Part shown: positions 42,808 to 51,684 of the stretch, one piece after another
Position numbering within the stretch: position 1 is the first letter of the stretch
Layout of the letters: the number at the start of each line of letters is the position of its first letter
Assembly: GCA_017407905.1 (NCBI GenBank)
Contig: JAFQVS010000101.1
Location: 46,830-110,829 of the forward strand
Reading direction: 5' to 3'
DNA: 64,000 nucleotides
Source of the DNA: Bacteroidaceae bacterium
GTDB taxonomy: Bacteria > Bacteroidota > Bacteroidia > Bacteroidales > Bacteroidaceae
Program-made: the position numbers and the translations under genes
The notes under the pieces: generated by a model
Told to the model about the DNA's origin: nothing
The model's input: the letters and a program-made list of their open reading frames with translations, nothing else
Database searches by the model: none

Positions 42808-43308
42808 ATGACAGGAGCTTTTCTGACACGATTGCGTAATTTTATACTGACGGCACTCGCACAGGTACTGATATTCAGCCGCATTCATCTGTTTGGCTAC
42901 GCAACGGCATATATTTACATAATCTTCATACTGAAGCTGCCGCGACACGCATCGCGCAACGAGATTATGCTATGGGCTTTTGCTATGGGACTGCTGGTGG
43001 ATATTTTCGGCAGCACCCCGGGCATACACAGTGCCGCAGCCACGCTGCTGGCCTTTCTGCGCCCCTATATTCTCGAAAGTTTCCTGCAGAAGGGTACCCC
43101 CGACGACTTTACTCCATCGGCCGCAGCCATCGGCTGGAGTAAATATTTAGTCTATTCATCCGTATCGCTCCTTATTCTGTGCACCACAATCCTGTTAATA
43201 GAGCTTTTCACCGTGAACCACCCGCTAATTCTGCTCGTCGGAGTGGGCAGCAGCACACTGCTGAGTATGCTGTTTATCGTTGCAACCGAGTTTTTCAACC
43301 GCAAATAA
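42808..43308 (+). CDS. mreD: Rod-shape protein MreD
   Basis: 166 residues, five or six membrane helices, starting directly after the mreC stop codon. Recognisable by position and by the AFAMGLLVDIFGSTPGIHSAAATLLAFLRP pattern, seen as GLLVDIFGSTPGIHS and LAFLRP. It is the membrane component that links MreB/MreC to the PBP2-RodA synthase. Sequence conservation is low in this family, so identity rests partly on the operon. Confidence 0.88.
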   Translation: MTGAFLTRLRNFILTALAQVLIFSRIHLFGYATAYIYIIFILKLPRHASRNEIMLWAFAMGLLVDIFGSTPGIHSAAATLLAFLRPYILESFLQKGTPDDFTPSAAAIGWSKYLVYSSVSLLILCTTILLIELFTVNHPLILLVGVGSSTLLSMLFIVATEFFNRK

Positions 43309-43314
43309 ACGGCT

Positions 43315-45150
43315 ATGAAAAATTACGGCAACGAGAAACGTAAATATGTGCTCGGAGGCATTGTAATAACAGTGCTTCTAATCTACATTGCACAGCTGTT
43401 CAATCTTCAGATACTAAGCGACGAATATAAGGACAAGGCCGACAGCAACGCATTCTACAAAAAGACTATCTACCCCGCCCGAGGCCTTATGTACGACCGC
43501 AAAGGGCGTCTGCTCGTCTATAATCAGCCGGCCTACGATATTACATTTATTCCGCGCGAGATACGAGGCATCGACACGCTCGACCTTTGCAACACATTGG
43601 GCATCGGCATCGACGACTTTATCGCCCGAATGAAAAAACTGCGTCGCAGCCGAGGCTATTCGAGCTACACCGAACAGGTGTTTATGAGCCGCCTCTCGGC
43701 CGAGGAGTTTGCCCGCTTCCAAGAGAAAATGTACCGCTTCCCCGGCTTTTATGTGCAGAAACGCTCCATACGACAATATACCTACGGAGCGGCCGGAGCA
43801 CTCTTCGGCGACATTGGCGAGGTGTCGCAAAAGAGAATAGAGAGCGACCCCTACTACACGCGGGGCGATTATATAGGCACACAGGGTCTTGAATCGTCGT
43901 ACGAGGCTGTGCTGCGCGGCAAGAAAGGCACCGAGATGCTCTTGCGCGACGCCTACGGGCGCATTCAGGGCAACTATCTTGGCGGTGCGCACGACACAAT
44001 GCCCATCGCGGGAAAAGACCTTAGATTGGGGCTCGACATTGAGCTTCAGGCGCTGGGCGAAGAGCTTATGAAAGACAAAATAGGCAGCATCGTGGCCATA
44101 GAGCCCTCGACGGGCGAAATTCTGTGTATGGTGTCGGCGCCAACATACGACCCGCGTCTGCTGGTGGGCCGCTCAAGAGGCGAGAATCACAAGGCCCTCT
44201 CGCAGGACAAGCGCAAGCCGCTGATGAACCGCGCCGTGATGGGAACCTATCCTCCCGGCTCGACATTTAAGACCTCGCAGGCGCTCACCTTTTTGCAAGA
44301 GGGCATAATAACCCCCGAGACAAATTTCCCCTGTGCCGGAGGCTTCAGACTAAACAAATTCAAGCTCGGATGCCACGCTCACCCCTCGCCGCTGCCTCTG
44401 GGCCCCTCAATTGCAACGTCGTGCAACGCCTATTTCTGCTGGGGCCTTGTGCGAATGTTCTCATCGAGCAAATACAGCGGCACCGCCGAGGCGATGAACC
44501 GTTGGCGCGACTATATGGTGTCGATGGGATTCGGCTACCGCTTGGGCATCGACCTTCCGGGCGAGGCGCGAGGGATGATTCCAAATGCACAGTACTACGG
44601 CAAGCACTACGGAAAATATTGGAACGCCGTAACCGTGATTAGTATCTCCATTGGACAGGGCGAGGTAACGCTCACCCCCCTGCAAATAGCCAACCTTTGC
44701 GCCACAATAGCCAACCGAGGCACATTCTACACGCCGCATCTTGTGAGCAGCATCGACGGCGACACAATAGCCTCGCGCTTCAAAGAGCCGCGCACCACAA
44801 TGGCAGGCCGCGAGGCCTACGAGGCAGTTGTCGATGGTATGCGGCAAGCCGTGCTCAACGGTACCTGTCGCGGTGCGAATATTCCGGGTATTGAGGTATG
44901 CGGAAAGACGGGAACGGCACAGAACCGCGGAAAAGACCACTCGGCATTCATTGGCTTTGCGCCAAAGGACGACCCCAAGATTGCCATCGCCGTATATGTC
45001 GAGAATGGAGGCTTCGGTGCCGAGTTTGGTGTGCCCATAGGCTCGCTGCTTATGGAAAAGTATCTCAACGACACGCTCAGCACCGCAAGCAGAGAGAGGG
45101 CCGAGTATATTAAGAACAGAGTAATCTACTATGGAGAGGGAGAGAGGTAA
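43315..45150 (+). CDS. mrdA: Penicillin-binding protein 2, elongation transpeptidase
   Basis: 611 residues. N-terminal membrane helix (about 12-30, YVLGGIVITVLLIYIAQLF), pedestal domain with ARGLMYDRKGRLLVYN and QGLESSYEAVLRGKKG, then the transpeptidase domain: SXXK as PGSTFKTS, SXN as TSCNAYF, KTG as CGKTGTAQNRG. It cross-links new peptidoglycan on the lateral wall with RodA. 6 bases after mreD; the end overlaps rodA by 20 bases. Confidence 0.96.
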   Translation: MKNYGNEKRKYVLGGIVITVLLIYIAQLFNLQILSDEYKDKADSNAFYKKTIYPARGLMYDRKGRLLVYNQPAYDITFIPREIRGIDTLDLCNTLGIGIDDFIARMKKLRRSRGYSSYTEQVFMSRLSAEEFARFQEKMYRFPGFYVQKRSIRQYTYGAAGALFGDIGEVSQKRIESDPYYTRGDYIGTQGLESSYEAVLRGKKGTEMLLRDAYGRIQGNYLGGAHDTMPIAGKDLRLGLDIELQALGEELMKDKIGSIVAIEPSTGEILCMVSAPTYDPRLLVGRSRGENHKALSQDKRKPLMNRAVMGTYPPGSTFKTSQALTFLQEGIITPETNFPCAGGFRLNKFKLGCHAHPSPLPLGPSIATSCNAYFCWGLVRMFSSSKYSGTAEAMNRWRDYMVSMGFGYRLGIDLPGEARGMIPNAQYYGKHYGKYWNAVTVISISIGQGEVTLTPLQIANLCATIANRGTFYTPHLVSSIDGDTIASRFKEPRTTMAGREAYEAVVDGMRQAVLNGTCRGANIPGIEVCGKTGTAQNRGKDHSAFIGFAPKDDPKIAIAVYVENGGFGAEFGVPIGSLLMEKYLNDTLSTASRERAEYIKNRVIYYGEGER

Positions 45151-46597
45151 CATATTCCAACAGATTGATTGGCTCACAATAGGGCTCTATCTGATGCTGG
45201 CCATAATGGGGTGGCTGGCCATCTGCGGTGCAAGTTACAGCTATATAGATACAAATATTCTTGAGTTTCTAAGCCCCTCGGAGCGCACGGGCAAGCAGGC
45301 AATGTGGATGGGAGTGTCGCTGTTTGTGGGTATTATCCTGCTGTGCATCGACAAGAGAATCTACAAGGATTGGTCGTACATTATATATATATTCTTTATG
45401 CTCTTGGGAATACTGACCATATTCATAGCAAAGGATATTAAAGGCTCGCACTCGTGGATTTCTATTGGTTCGTTCAGCCTGCAACCGGCCGAGTTTATGA
45501 AATTTGCCACCACTTTGGCATTGGCCTGCTTTATAAGCAAGCGGGAGTATAAGATTGATAATAAGGCCGATTTTATAAAGAGCGTGGCGCTGTTTCTGCT
45601 GCCGATGCTCATTATCGTATCGCAGCGCGAGACGGGTAGCGCCCTTGTCTATCTGTCGTTCTTCTTTGTGCTGTACCGCGAGGGAATGACGGGCCTTGTG
45701 CTGCTGACAGCAATAAGCGCGATTGTATATTTTGTGGTCGGAATAAGGTTCGGCGAGACGAGCCTCGGCTCTTTGGACGTCTCATCGGGACACTATACGG
45801 TGCTTGTGCTCATTCAGATTTTTGCCCTCAGTATGCTCAAACTGCGCTGCCGCCACGATAAGACCTTTATGGTGCTGCTGGCGGTGAATGGCGTCGGCAC
45901 GCTGCTGGCCTATTGGATTGCGGTGTATATTATTGCGTTCAACATTATCATTGTGCAATATGTGCTCATTGCTTTCAGCATTGTTTATATGTTGGTGAGG
46001 GCGCGCTTGGCAAAGGAGAATGGCAATCTGTGGGTGGTGCTGTTCATCTGCGGCTCGATGGCCTTTTATGCCTCGTGCGATTATGTTATGCACAATGTGC
46101 TGCAAGAGCATCAGAGGGTGCGCATCGAGGTTCTTTTGGGACTGAAAGAAGACCTCTCGGGCGCGGGCTACAATGTGCATCAGTCGAAGATTGCGATAGG
46201 CTCAGGAGGTGTGAGCGGCAAAGGCTTCTTGAACGGCACGCAGACTAAGCTGAAATATGTCCCCGAGCAGGATACAGATTTTATCTTCTGCACAATTGGC
46301 GAGGAGCAGGGCTTTGCCGGCTCGACCTTTGTGCTTGTGGTATTTGCCACATTCATCCTGCGCCTTATGTGGCTGGCCGAGAGGCAGAATGACCGCTTCG
46401 GACGGGTCTATGGCTACTCGCTTGCGTCAATCTTCTTTTTTCACTTTACCATAAATGTGGGAATGGTGCTGGGAATTATGCCTGTGATTGGTATTCCGCT
46501 GCCCTTCTTCAGCTACGGCGGTTCGTCGTTCTTGGGCTTTTCGATTCTTTTGTTCAGTTTCCTTAGAATTGATGCCGACCGGGCTGTGAAAGTCTGA
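45131..46597 (+). CDS. rodA: Elongation SEDS glycosyltransferase RodA
   Basis: 488 residues, about ten membrane helices. SEDS signatures: GSHSWISIGSFSLQPAEFMKF, VSQRETGSALVY, and near the C-terminus PEQDTDFIFCTIGEEQGFAGS and PVIGIPLPFFSYGGSSFL. The polymerase partner of PBP2. It is longer than E. coli RodA (370) because of extra membrane segments in the middle (about 215-330), as usual in Bacteroidota. The 3' end overlaps the convergent gldH gene by 35 bases. Confidence 0.95.
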   Translation: MERERGNIFQQIDWLTIGLYLMLAIMGWLAICGASYSYIDTNILEFLSPSERTGKQAMWMGVSLFVGIILLCIDKRIYKDWSYIIYIFFMLLGILTIFIAKDIKGSHSWISIGSFSLQPAEFMKFATTLALACFISKREYKIDNKADFIKSVALFLLPMLIIVSQRETGSALVYLSFFFVLYREGMTGLVLLTAISAIVYFVVGIRFGETSLGSLDVSSGHYTVLVLIQIFALSMLKLRCRHDKTFMVLLAVNGVGTLLAYWIAVYIIAFNIIIVQYVLIAFSIVYMLVRARLAKENGNLWVVLFICGSMAFYASCDYVMHNVLQEHQRVRIEVLLGLKEDLSGAGYNVHQSKIAIGSGGVSGKGFLNGTQTKLKYVPEQDTDFIFCTIGEEQGFAGSTFVLVVFATFILRLMWLAERQNDRFGRVYGYSLASIFFFHFTINVGMVLGIMPVIGIPLPFFSYGGSSFLGFSILLFSFLRIDADRAVKV

Positions 46598-47045
46598 CGC
46601 CGACGTCCAATATTCCGTCAATGGGGGCGTCGTCCATAAGGTGCGTTATTTTTATCTCTATTGTGTCGCTCGGCAGAATATCAATTGTGCCGCAGGGGTG
46701 GCTCGTCTGACGCAGAATACCCGACGTACTGCCGTGCGGATGGCCGCTCGCGTCGTAAAGCTCGCACACAAGAGTATCGACCACAGAGCGCCGCAAGATG
46801 CGCGAGGCACTCTCGACGCGCAGCACAATCTCTTTATATGGGTAGCTGCTGCCGCTGCGCAGCTCAATATCGACGGCGCAATGCCCCGGCCCCTCCGCAG
46901 AGGAGTGATACTGAAAAGTGAGTGTGTCGGTGGGCATCCAGCCGCCCTCGACGCTGCGATACTGATGAAAAAGGTCGCTGCACGCCGCAACCATCAATAT
47001 TGCGGCGGCAGCGACAAATATTTTTATGATTTTACTCGGCTGCAT
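46563..47045 (-). CDS. gldH: Gliding-motility-type lipoprotein GldH
   Basis: 160 residues from ATG 47045. The open frame extends 45 codons further upstream, but that part lies within the PSP1 gene in another frame. Lipoprotein signal with MVAACSD (Cys about 21), then FHQYRSVEGGWMPTDTLTF, seen as FHQYRSV and W-x-PTDTLTF, an opening typical of GldH, with a beta-rich remainder. GldH is required for gliding or T9SS function in flavobacteria but is also widespread in non-gliding Bacteroidota. It starts 14 bases inside the PSP1 gene (translational coupling). Confidence 0.85.
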   Translation of the reverse strand: MQPSKIIKIFVAAAAILMVAACSDLFHQYRSVEGGWMPTDTLTFQYHSSAEGPGHCAVDIELRSGSSYPYKEIVLRVESASRILRRSVVDTLVCELYDASGHPHGSTSGILRQTSHPCGTIDILPSDTIEIKITHLMDDAPIDGILDVGVRLSQPGRHQF

Positions 47046-48279
47046 TATCGTTCTTGGGATTGTTGCCCGGGTGGTTGCCGCCGCGCGCTCTTTTGGGGCG
47101 ACGCTCGGGGCGGGGCGAGGCTTCGGCCGTCTGACGGCGCTGTCCGTGCTGAGCGTGGTGTCTGTTCTCTTCGGGAGCATCGGTGCTTCGGCCTGCGGGC
47201 TTACGGCGCTTTTTCTTGCCTGCGTTGTCGAAGCGGGTGATATTCTCCTGCTCCAAAAGGTCGGACGAGTGCTTCTCCTCGGGGAGTATGCTCGAAAGGG
47301 CCTCGGGACGCTCGCCGCGCTTGTTCATCTCGATGATGGCAGCGGCGCGCTTGGCGCTTATCGTTACAAGATTGGCTGCAAGATGCTTGTCGGTCGAGTA
47401 GGTGAGCTCGCCGCGCAAAATATCGGCCTTGAAGAAATAGTATGTGCCATCCTTTGTCTCAAGCTCAATGTCGCGCGAGGGCATTCCCTTAGAGGCCTCG
47501 ACGTAACAGTCAATCTCGTAATTGAGGCAGCATTTGAGCTTGGCACACTGTCCCGCCAGCTTCTGCGGATTAAGGGAAATATCCTGAAAGCGTGCGGCCG
47601 ACGTTGACACCGACACAAAATTTGTAGTAAAAGTGGCGCAGCACAGCTCGCGTCCGCAGGGGCCTATTCCACCGATGCGTCCCGCCTCTTGACGGGCTCC
47701 AATCTGCTTCATCTCGATTTTTATCCTAAAGACATCGGCAAGCACTTTGATGAGCTGCCTAAAATCGACACGATTATCGGCTATATAATAGAAAATGGCC
47801 TTTAATCCGTCGCCCTGATACTCGACGTCGCCTATTTTCATATCAAGGTCGAGGTCTTTTGCTATCTGACGCGAGCGTATCATTGTGTCGTGCTCGCGGG
47901 CCTTAGCCTCGGCGAATTTCTCCATATCAACGGGCTTGGCCTTGCGGTAGATGCGCTTAAACTCCGACTCGGGGGTGAGGCGGGTCTTTTTCAGCTGCAA
48001 CAGCACGAGCCTTCCGGTGAGCGAGACGGTTCCAATATCGTGGCCGGGGGTAGCCTCAACGGCCACAATATCGCCTTTTTTCAGTGGGATACCGTTGCTG
48101 TTGCGATAGTAGCCCTTGCGCGTATTCTTAAACTGCACCTCGACAATATCGGTATCCTCGTAGTTGCCCGGAATGCCCCACAGCCAATCAAAAGTATTGA
48201 GCGGAGCATCCATCTTGCCGCAACCCTCGCAGCAGATGCCCGAACGTCGGTTGCTCTCTTTATATTTACAATCTTCCAT
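47032..48279 (-). CDS. PSP1 domain protein (RicT/YaaT-like)
   Basis: 415 residues. Starts with a Cys-rich segment (CCEGCGKMD, preceded by CKYKES), then the PSP1 core (about 45-310): VEVQFKNTRKGYY, VEATPGHDIGTVSLTG, IGARQEAGRIGGIGPCGRELCC, MQKxxx-like LNPQKLAGQCAKLKCCLNYE. The cysteines match RicT, which with RicA/RicF binds Fe-S clusters and promotes RNA maturation in Bacillus. The C-terminal 90 residues are a basic, Arg/Pro/His-rich tail, low complexity, possibly RNA-binding. Sits between holB (5 bases upstream) and gldH. Confidence 0.9.
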   Translation of the reverse strand: MEDCKYKESNRRSGICCEGCGKMDAPLNTFDWLWGIPGNYEDTDIVEVQFKNTRKGYYRNSNGIPLKKGDIVAVEATPGHDIGTVSLTGRLVLLQLKKTRLTPESEFKRIYRKAKPVDMEKFAEAKAREHDTMIRSRQIAKDLDLDMKIGDVEYQGDGLKAIFYYIADNRVDFRQLIKVLADVFRIKIEMKQIGARQEAGRIGGIGPCGRELCCATFTTNFVSVSTSAARFQDISLNPQKLAGQCAKLKCCLNYEIDCYVEASKGMPSRDIELETKDGTYYFFKADILRGELTYSTDKHLAANLVTISAKRAAAIIEMNKRGERPEALSSILPEEKHSSDLLEQENITRFDNAGKKKRRKPAGRSTDAPEENRHHAQHGQRRQTAEASPRPERRPKRARGGNHPGNNPKNDNAAE

Positions 48280-48284
48280 AAAAT

Positions 48285-49421
48285 TTATCTATTCTTAATC
48301 AAGACAATCATTCTCAACGACATATCAAAAAAGACCATCTTGGCATTTACATTCTGTTCAATGTGCCGCTGTGCCTCGGAGAGTTCTTCCATTATCCCGA
48401 AGATATTTTTCTCGTTGACAAAGGGCGAGAATCGCACCGAGAAATTGCGCTCGGCGCTGTTCATCGACAACATTTCGTTGTGTCGGAAATTCATAATGAA
48501 ATTTTCGCGTATCATACGCTGACAGTAGTCGAGCAGATGTTTCTGACGCTCGCGCCCCAATGCGGCTACCTGCTCGCTCCATTTTTTCATTTCGCGTATG
48601 TTGCGGGCGTATGCCACGCGCATCAACTGCATAAAGAATTCGAGGTACTGCTCTTTGTCGCTATCGACGCGCAGATGCTCTTCGGCCTTCTCCCAGCTGC
48701 CGCCACTGTGCAGCGCCACGCGTGTGGCATCCTCGCCCGAAAGGCCGTAACGCTGCACGAGCGCCGCTGCGATGCTCGCGGGCTCTATTGCGGGAATATC
48801 TATGCGCTGTGTGCGGCTCAAGATTGTGGGGATTATGGCCTCGGGCTCCTCGGAGACGAGGATAAAGAGCGTATCTTTCGGGGGCTCCTCGATTATCTTT
48901 AGCAGTTTGTTCGAGCACACCTCGCGCATCTTCTCGGGCAGCCATATAATGACGATTTTCCATCCTCCCTCACGCGACTGCAACGATAGTTTATGCAGAA
49001 TCTCGCTGCTCTCTCGCTCGTATATCATCGGCTGCTGATTCTCGACCCCCATTTTAGAGAGCCAATCGGCGTACGTCATATAAGGGTTCTTGATGAAGAG
49101 CTCGCGCCACGATGCAATATAATCGTCGCTTACGGGGACGCTGTCGGGGCCGCTGCTCTTTTTCTTGAGCACGGGAAAGACAAAGTGCAGGTCGCTGTGA
49201 ATGAGCTTATTAACTTTAGTACAGGTGGAGCAGGCCGCACAAGCGTCGCCATCGTGGTGCATACGACACAGCAGATAGTGTGCCAATGCCACGGCCAGCG
49301 GCAGCTTACCGTTGCCGCGCGGCCCGGCAAGCAACAGAGCGTGCGCCAGACGATTCTCATCGACGAAGCGTCGCAGCTGTGCTTTTATGGCCTCCTGCCC
49401 TATAATATCTGCAAATAACAT
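48285..49421 (-). CDS. holB: DNA polymerase III subunit delta' (clamp loader)
   Basis: 378 residues. AAA+ module beginning FADIIGQEAIKAQLRRFV, P-loop GPRGNGKL (33-40), which lacks the usual Ser/Thr after Lys, consistent with delta' not hydrolysing ATP. Zinc-binding cysteines C52, C61, C64, C67 (CRMHHDGDACAACSTC). The arrangement WLPEKM, NKLLKIIEEPPKDTLFIL and SRTQRIDIP (sensor and SRC-like region, here SRT) follows. The C-terminal oligomerisation domain is present. Minus-strand operon holB-PSP1-gldH; metF is 21 bases upstream. Confidence 0.92.
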   Translation of the reverse strand: MLFADIIGQEAIKAQLRRFVDENRLAHALLLAGPRGNGKLPLAVALAHYLLCRMHHDGDACAACSTCTKVNKLIHSDLHFVFPVLKKKSSGPDSVPVSDDYIASWRELFIKNPYMTYADWLSKMGVENQQPMIYERESSEILHKLSLQSREGGWKIVIIWLPEKMREVCSNKLLKIIEEPPKDTLFILVSEEPEAIIPTILSRTQRIDIPAIEPASIAAALVQRYGLSGEDATRVALHSGGSWEKAEEHLRVDSDKEQYLEFFMQLMRVAYARNIREMKKWSEQVAALGRERQKHLLDYCQRMIRENFIMNFRHNEMLSMNSAERNFSVRFSPFVNEKNIFGIMEELSEAQRHIEQNVNAKMVFFDMSLRMIVLIKNR

Positions 49422-49442
49422 ACTACTTTTTGCGCAATTGTG

Positions 49443-50396
49443 TTAATAAATCTCTTTTGCTATGCGGCACACTGTATCCACGGCATTAAGCGTGTAAAAA
49501 TGTATGCTGGGAACACCCTTTGCGATGAGCTCGCGACACTGCTGCGTGCACCACTCGCGCCCCACCTCGACGGCGGCGGCATCGTCCCTGCATTTAAGCA
49601 TTTCGGCCACAAGCGCGTCGGGAAGGTCAACGCGGAAGGTCTTTGGCAACACATTCAGCTGCGAGAGACGGTAGATGGGCTTTATTCCGGGGATTATGGG
49701 GACGTTTATGCCCGCCTCGCGCGCACGACGCACAAACTCGAAATATTTTTCATTGTCGAAAAACATCTGCGTAACGGCATACTCGGCACCCTCATCGACC
49801 TTCTGCTTGAGCCACTGAATATCGCTGTCGAGGTTGGGGGCCTCCTCGTGCTTCTCGGGGTAGCAGGCCACTCCGTACGAGAAGCGCTCGCCACGCTCTT
49901 TCATCGGCGAACCGTCGATAAAATACCCCTCGTTGAAGCGGTTCACCTGTCGCTGAAGGTCGATGGCGTGTGCGTGCCCCTCAAGGCGCGGCCCACCGTT
50001 GCTATCATCCTTTACCTTATCGCCTCGGAGCACAAGAATGTCTGTTATCCCCGACAGCTGAAGGTCGATGAGCACATACTCGGTCTCTTCGAGCGAGTAT
50101 CCGTTGCACAGAATATGCGGAACGACGGGGACTCCGTAACGATGATGAATGGCCGTTGCGACAGCCACCGTGCCGGGACGACGACGTATGCGCGAGCGCT
50201 TGAAAAGCCCGTCGCCCATATCAACGTAAATATTCTCGCTGTGATGCGTCGTGATATTTATATATTTCGGGTTAAACTCCATCAGTTTGTCGATGGAGCT
50301 GAAAAGCCTCTTTGTACCGGTTCCCTTAACGGGGGGCAGCACCTCGAACGAAAAGGCTGTTTTTTCGGATGAATTTATGCAGTCTATTACTCTCAT
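49443..50396 (-). CDS. metF: Methylenetetrahydrofolate reductase
   Basis: 317 residues from ATG 50396 (MRVIDCINSSEK). The frame is open further upstream to 50573, but that part includes the promoter. TIM-barrel flavoprotein that makes 5-methyl-THF for methionine synthesis: SFEVLPPVKG (with the catalytic Glu), YINITTHHSEN, VVPHILCNGYS, DILVLRGDK, YGVACYPEKHEEAPN, TQMFFDNEKYFEFV and PIIPGIKPI. The 5' leader is about 90 bases; I see no SAM riboswitch fold in it. Confidence 0.95.
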   Translation of the reverse strand: MRVIDCINSSEKTAFSFEVLPPVKGTGTKRLFSSIDKLMEFNPKYINITTHHSENIYVDMGDGLFKRSRIRRRPGTVAVATAIHHRYGVPVVPHILCNGYSLEETEYVLIDLQLSGITDILVLRGDKVKDDSNGGPRLEGHAHAIDLQRQVNRFNEGYFIDGSPMKERGERFSYGVACYPEKHEEAPNLDSDIQWLKQKVDEGAEYAVTQMFFDNEKYFEFVRRAREAGINVPIIPGIKPIYRLSQLNVLPKTFRVDLPDALVAEMLKCRDDAAAVEVGREWCTQQCRELIAKGVPSIHFYTLNAVDTVCRIAKEIY

Positions 50397-50490
50397 TTTT
50401 ATCTTTTTTCGGTGGCGCAGCGATACTCTCGGCCCATCCTCGGGACGAGGGGCAAAATACATACTACTCCACCACATAATCATTAACTTG

Positions 50491-50498
50491 CGAAAATA
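50491..50498 (-). promoter_or_regulatory. Probable -7 box of metF
   Basis: TATTTTCG on the minus strand, about 95 bases before the metF start, in an AT-rich intergenic segment. Confidence 0.4.
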
Positions 50499-50638
50499 GC
50501 ACTTTTTTTCGGAAAAACAGTGAATCGTGGGCACAAAACATTCGCCGAAAAAGAGAAAAGAGAGCATTTGCACGGTGCCGAGGCCCGCAGAGACGCAAAA
50601 AGAGAGGCTGCTTCGGGGCGATTATCGGATAAAATAGC

Positions 50639-50646
50639 TACTTTTG
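50639..50646 (+). promoter_or_regulatory. -7 promoter box of the GSCFA gene
   Basis: TACTTTTG, exact consensus, 42 bases before the ATG at 50689, which has an unusually clear Shine-Dalgarno (AGAGGAGG, 50678-50685). Confidence 0.55.
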
Positions 50647-50688
50647 CGAATATTCTTAAAATTAAGGCCACAAAAAAAGAGGAGGACA

Positions 50689-51684
50689 ATGAATTTTCTC
50701 ACAGACGTAAAAATAGAAAAGAGCAATTATCAAATAGCACACACCGACGGCATTATGATGCTGGGCTCTTGCTTTGCGCAGAATATGGGCCTTAGACTGC
50801 AAGAGTGCAAATTCCGCGTCGAGCTTAACCCTTTTGGCATTTTATATAATCCGCTCTCAATTTGCGAGGCGCTGAATTATATTCTAAAGCCCGAGGCGTT
50901 CCTAAGCGACGAGGATATTTTCTTCTATCACAACGAATTGTGGCACAGCGCAATGCACCACGGCGATTTTTCGCGCCGCAGCCGGGATGAGGCCGTCGAG
51001 GCCACTGCGAGCCGCCTGCTAACCGCCGCCGAGGCACTCGCCTCGACCGACACGCTCATTCTGACCCTCGGCACCGCCTACGTCTATCGTCGCGCCTCGG
51101 ATGGGTGCGTGGTGGGCAACTGCCACAAGCTGCCGCAATCCCATTTTACGCGCAGCCTTGCGAGCGTCGAAGAGATTGTATCGCAAATGTCGGCCACCAT
51201 CGACACACTGCTGCAACGACGCCCGCGGCTGAAGATACTCCTTACCGTAAGCCCCATAAGACATCTGCGCGACGGTGCGCACGACAATCAGCTGAGCAAG
51301 GCAACGCTTCTGCTTGCCATCGAGCAGCTGCAAAGGCTCTACCCCCGCAGTACACTCTATTTTCCCTCGTACGAGATAATGCTCGACGAGTTGCGCGACT
51401 ATCGCTTCTATGCCGAGGATATGATTCACCCATCGACGGTGGCCGCAGATTATATCTGGGAGCGCTTCGGAGCCACATATTTCTCGCCTGCGACAGAGAG
51501 GCTCAACGCCGAGCTGCGCGAGATTGCACGCGCCCTTGCCCACCGTCCCATCGACGCCTCGTCGCAGGCGCATCGCACTTTTTTAAGCAAAATAATGTTA
51601 AAGATAGAGGCTATTCAGAAAAAATACCCTTATTTTGACTTTGAAAAAGAGATAACACAATGCAATACACAATTGGAGAAATAG
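50689..51684 (+). CDS. GSCFA domain protein, SGNH-like
   Basis: 331 residues from ATG 50689, chosen for the GGAGG 4-8 bases upstream over the in-frame ATG at 50644, which overlaps the -7 box. The name-giving motif LGSCFAQNMG is at about 25-34, followed by NPFGILYNPLSI and LTLGTAYVYR, LTVSPIRHLRDG and EDMIHPST. GSCFA proteins look like SGNH/GDSL hydrolases: GSCF would carry the block I serine, and D-x-x-H (DMIH) the block V Asp/His. That suggests an esterase acting on a cell-envelope substrate, but none is established. The 3' end overlaps the murF-alr gene by 25 bases. Confidence 0.88.
   Translation: MNFLTDVKIEKSNYQIAHTDGIMMLGSCFAQNMGLRLQECKFRVELNPFGILYNPLSICEALNYILKPEAFLSDEDIFFYHNELWHSAMHHGDFSRRSRDEAVEATASRLLTAAEALASTDTLILTLGTAYVYRRASDGCVVGNCHKLPQSHFTRSLASVEEIVSQMSATIDTLLQRRPRLKILLTVSPIRHLRDGAHDNQLSKATLLLAIEQLQRLYPRSTLYFPSYEIMLDELRDYRFYAEDMIHPSTVAADYIWERFGATYFSPATERLNAELREIARALAHRPIDASSQAHRTFLSKIMLKIEAIQKKYPYFDFEKEITQCNTQLEK

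Noticed and set aside
47046-47180. 45-codon N-terminal extension of gldH
   Set aside because: It precedes a perfect lipoprotein signal peptide and overlaps the PSP1 gene in another frame.
50397-50573. N-terminal extension of metF
   Set aside because: The frame is open, but the extension covers the likely promoter and has no similarity to MetF; the conserved protein starts at 50396.
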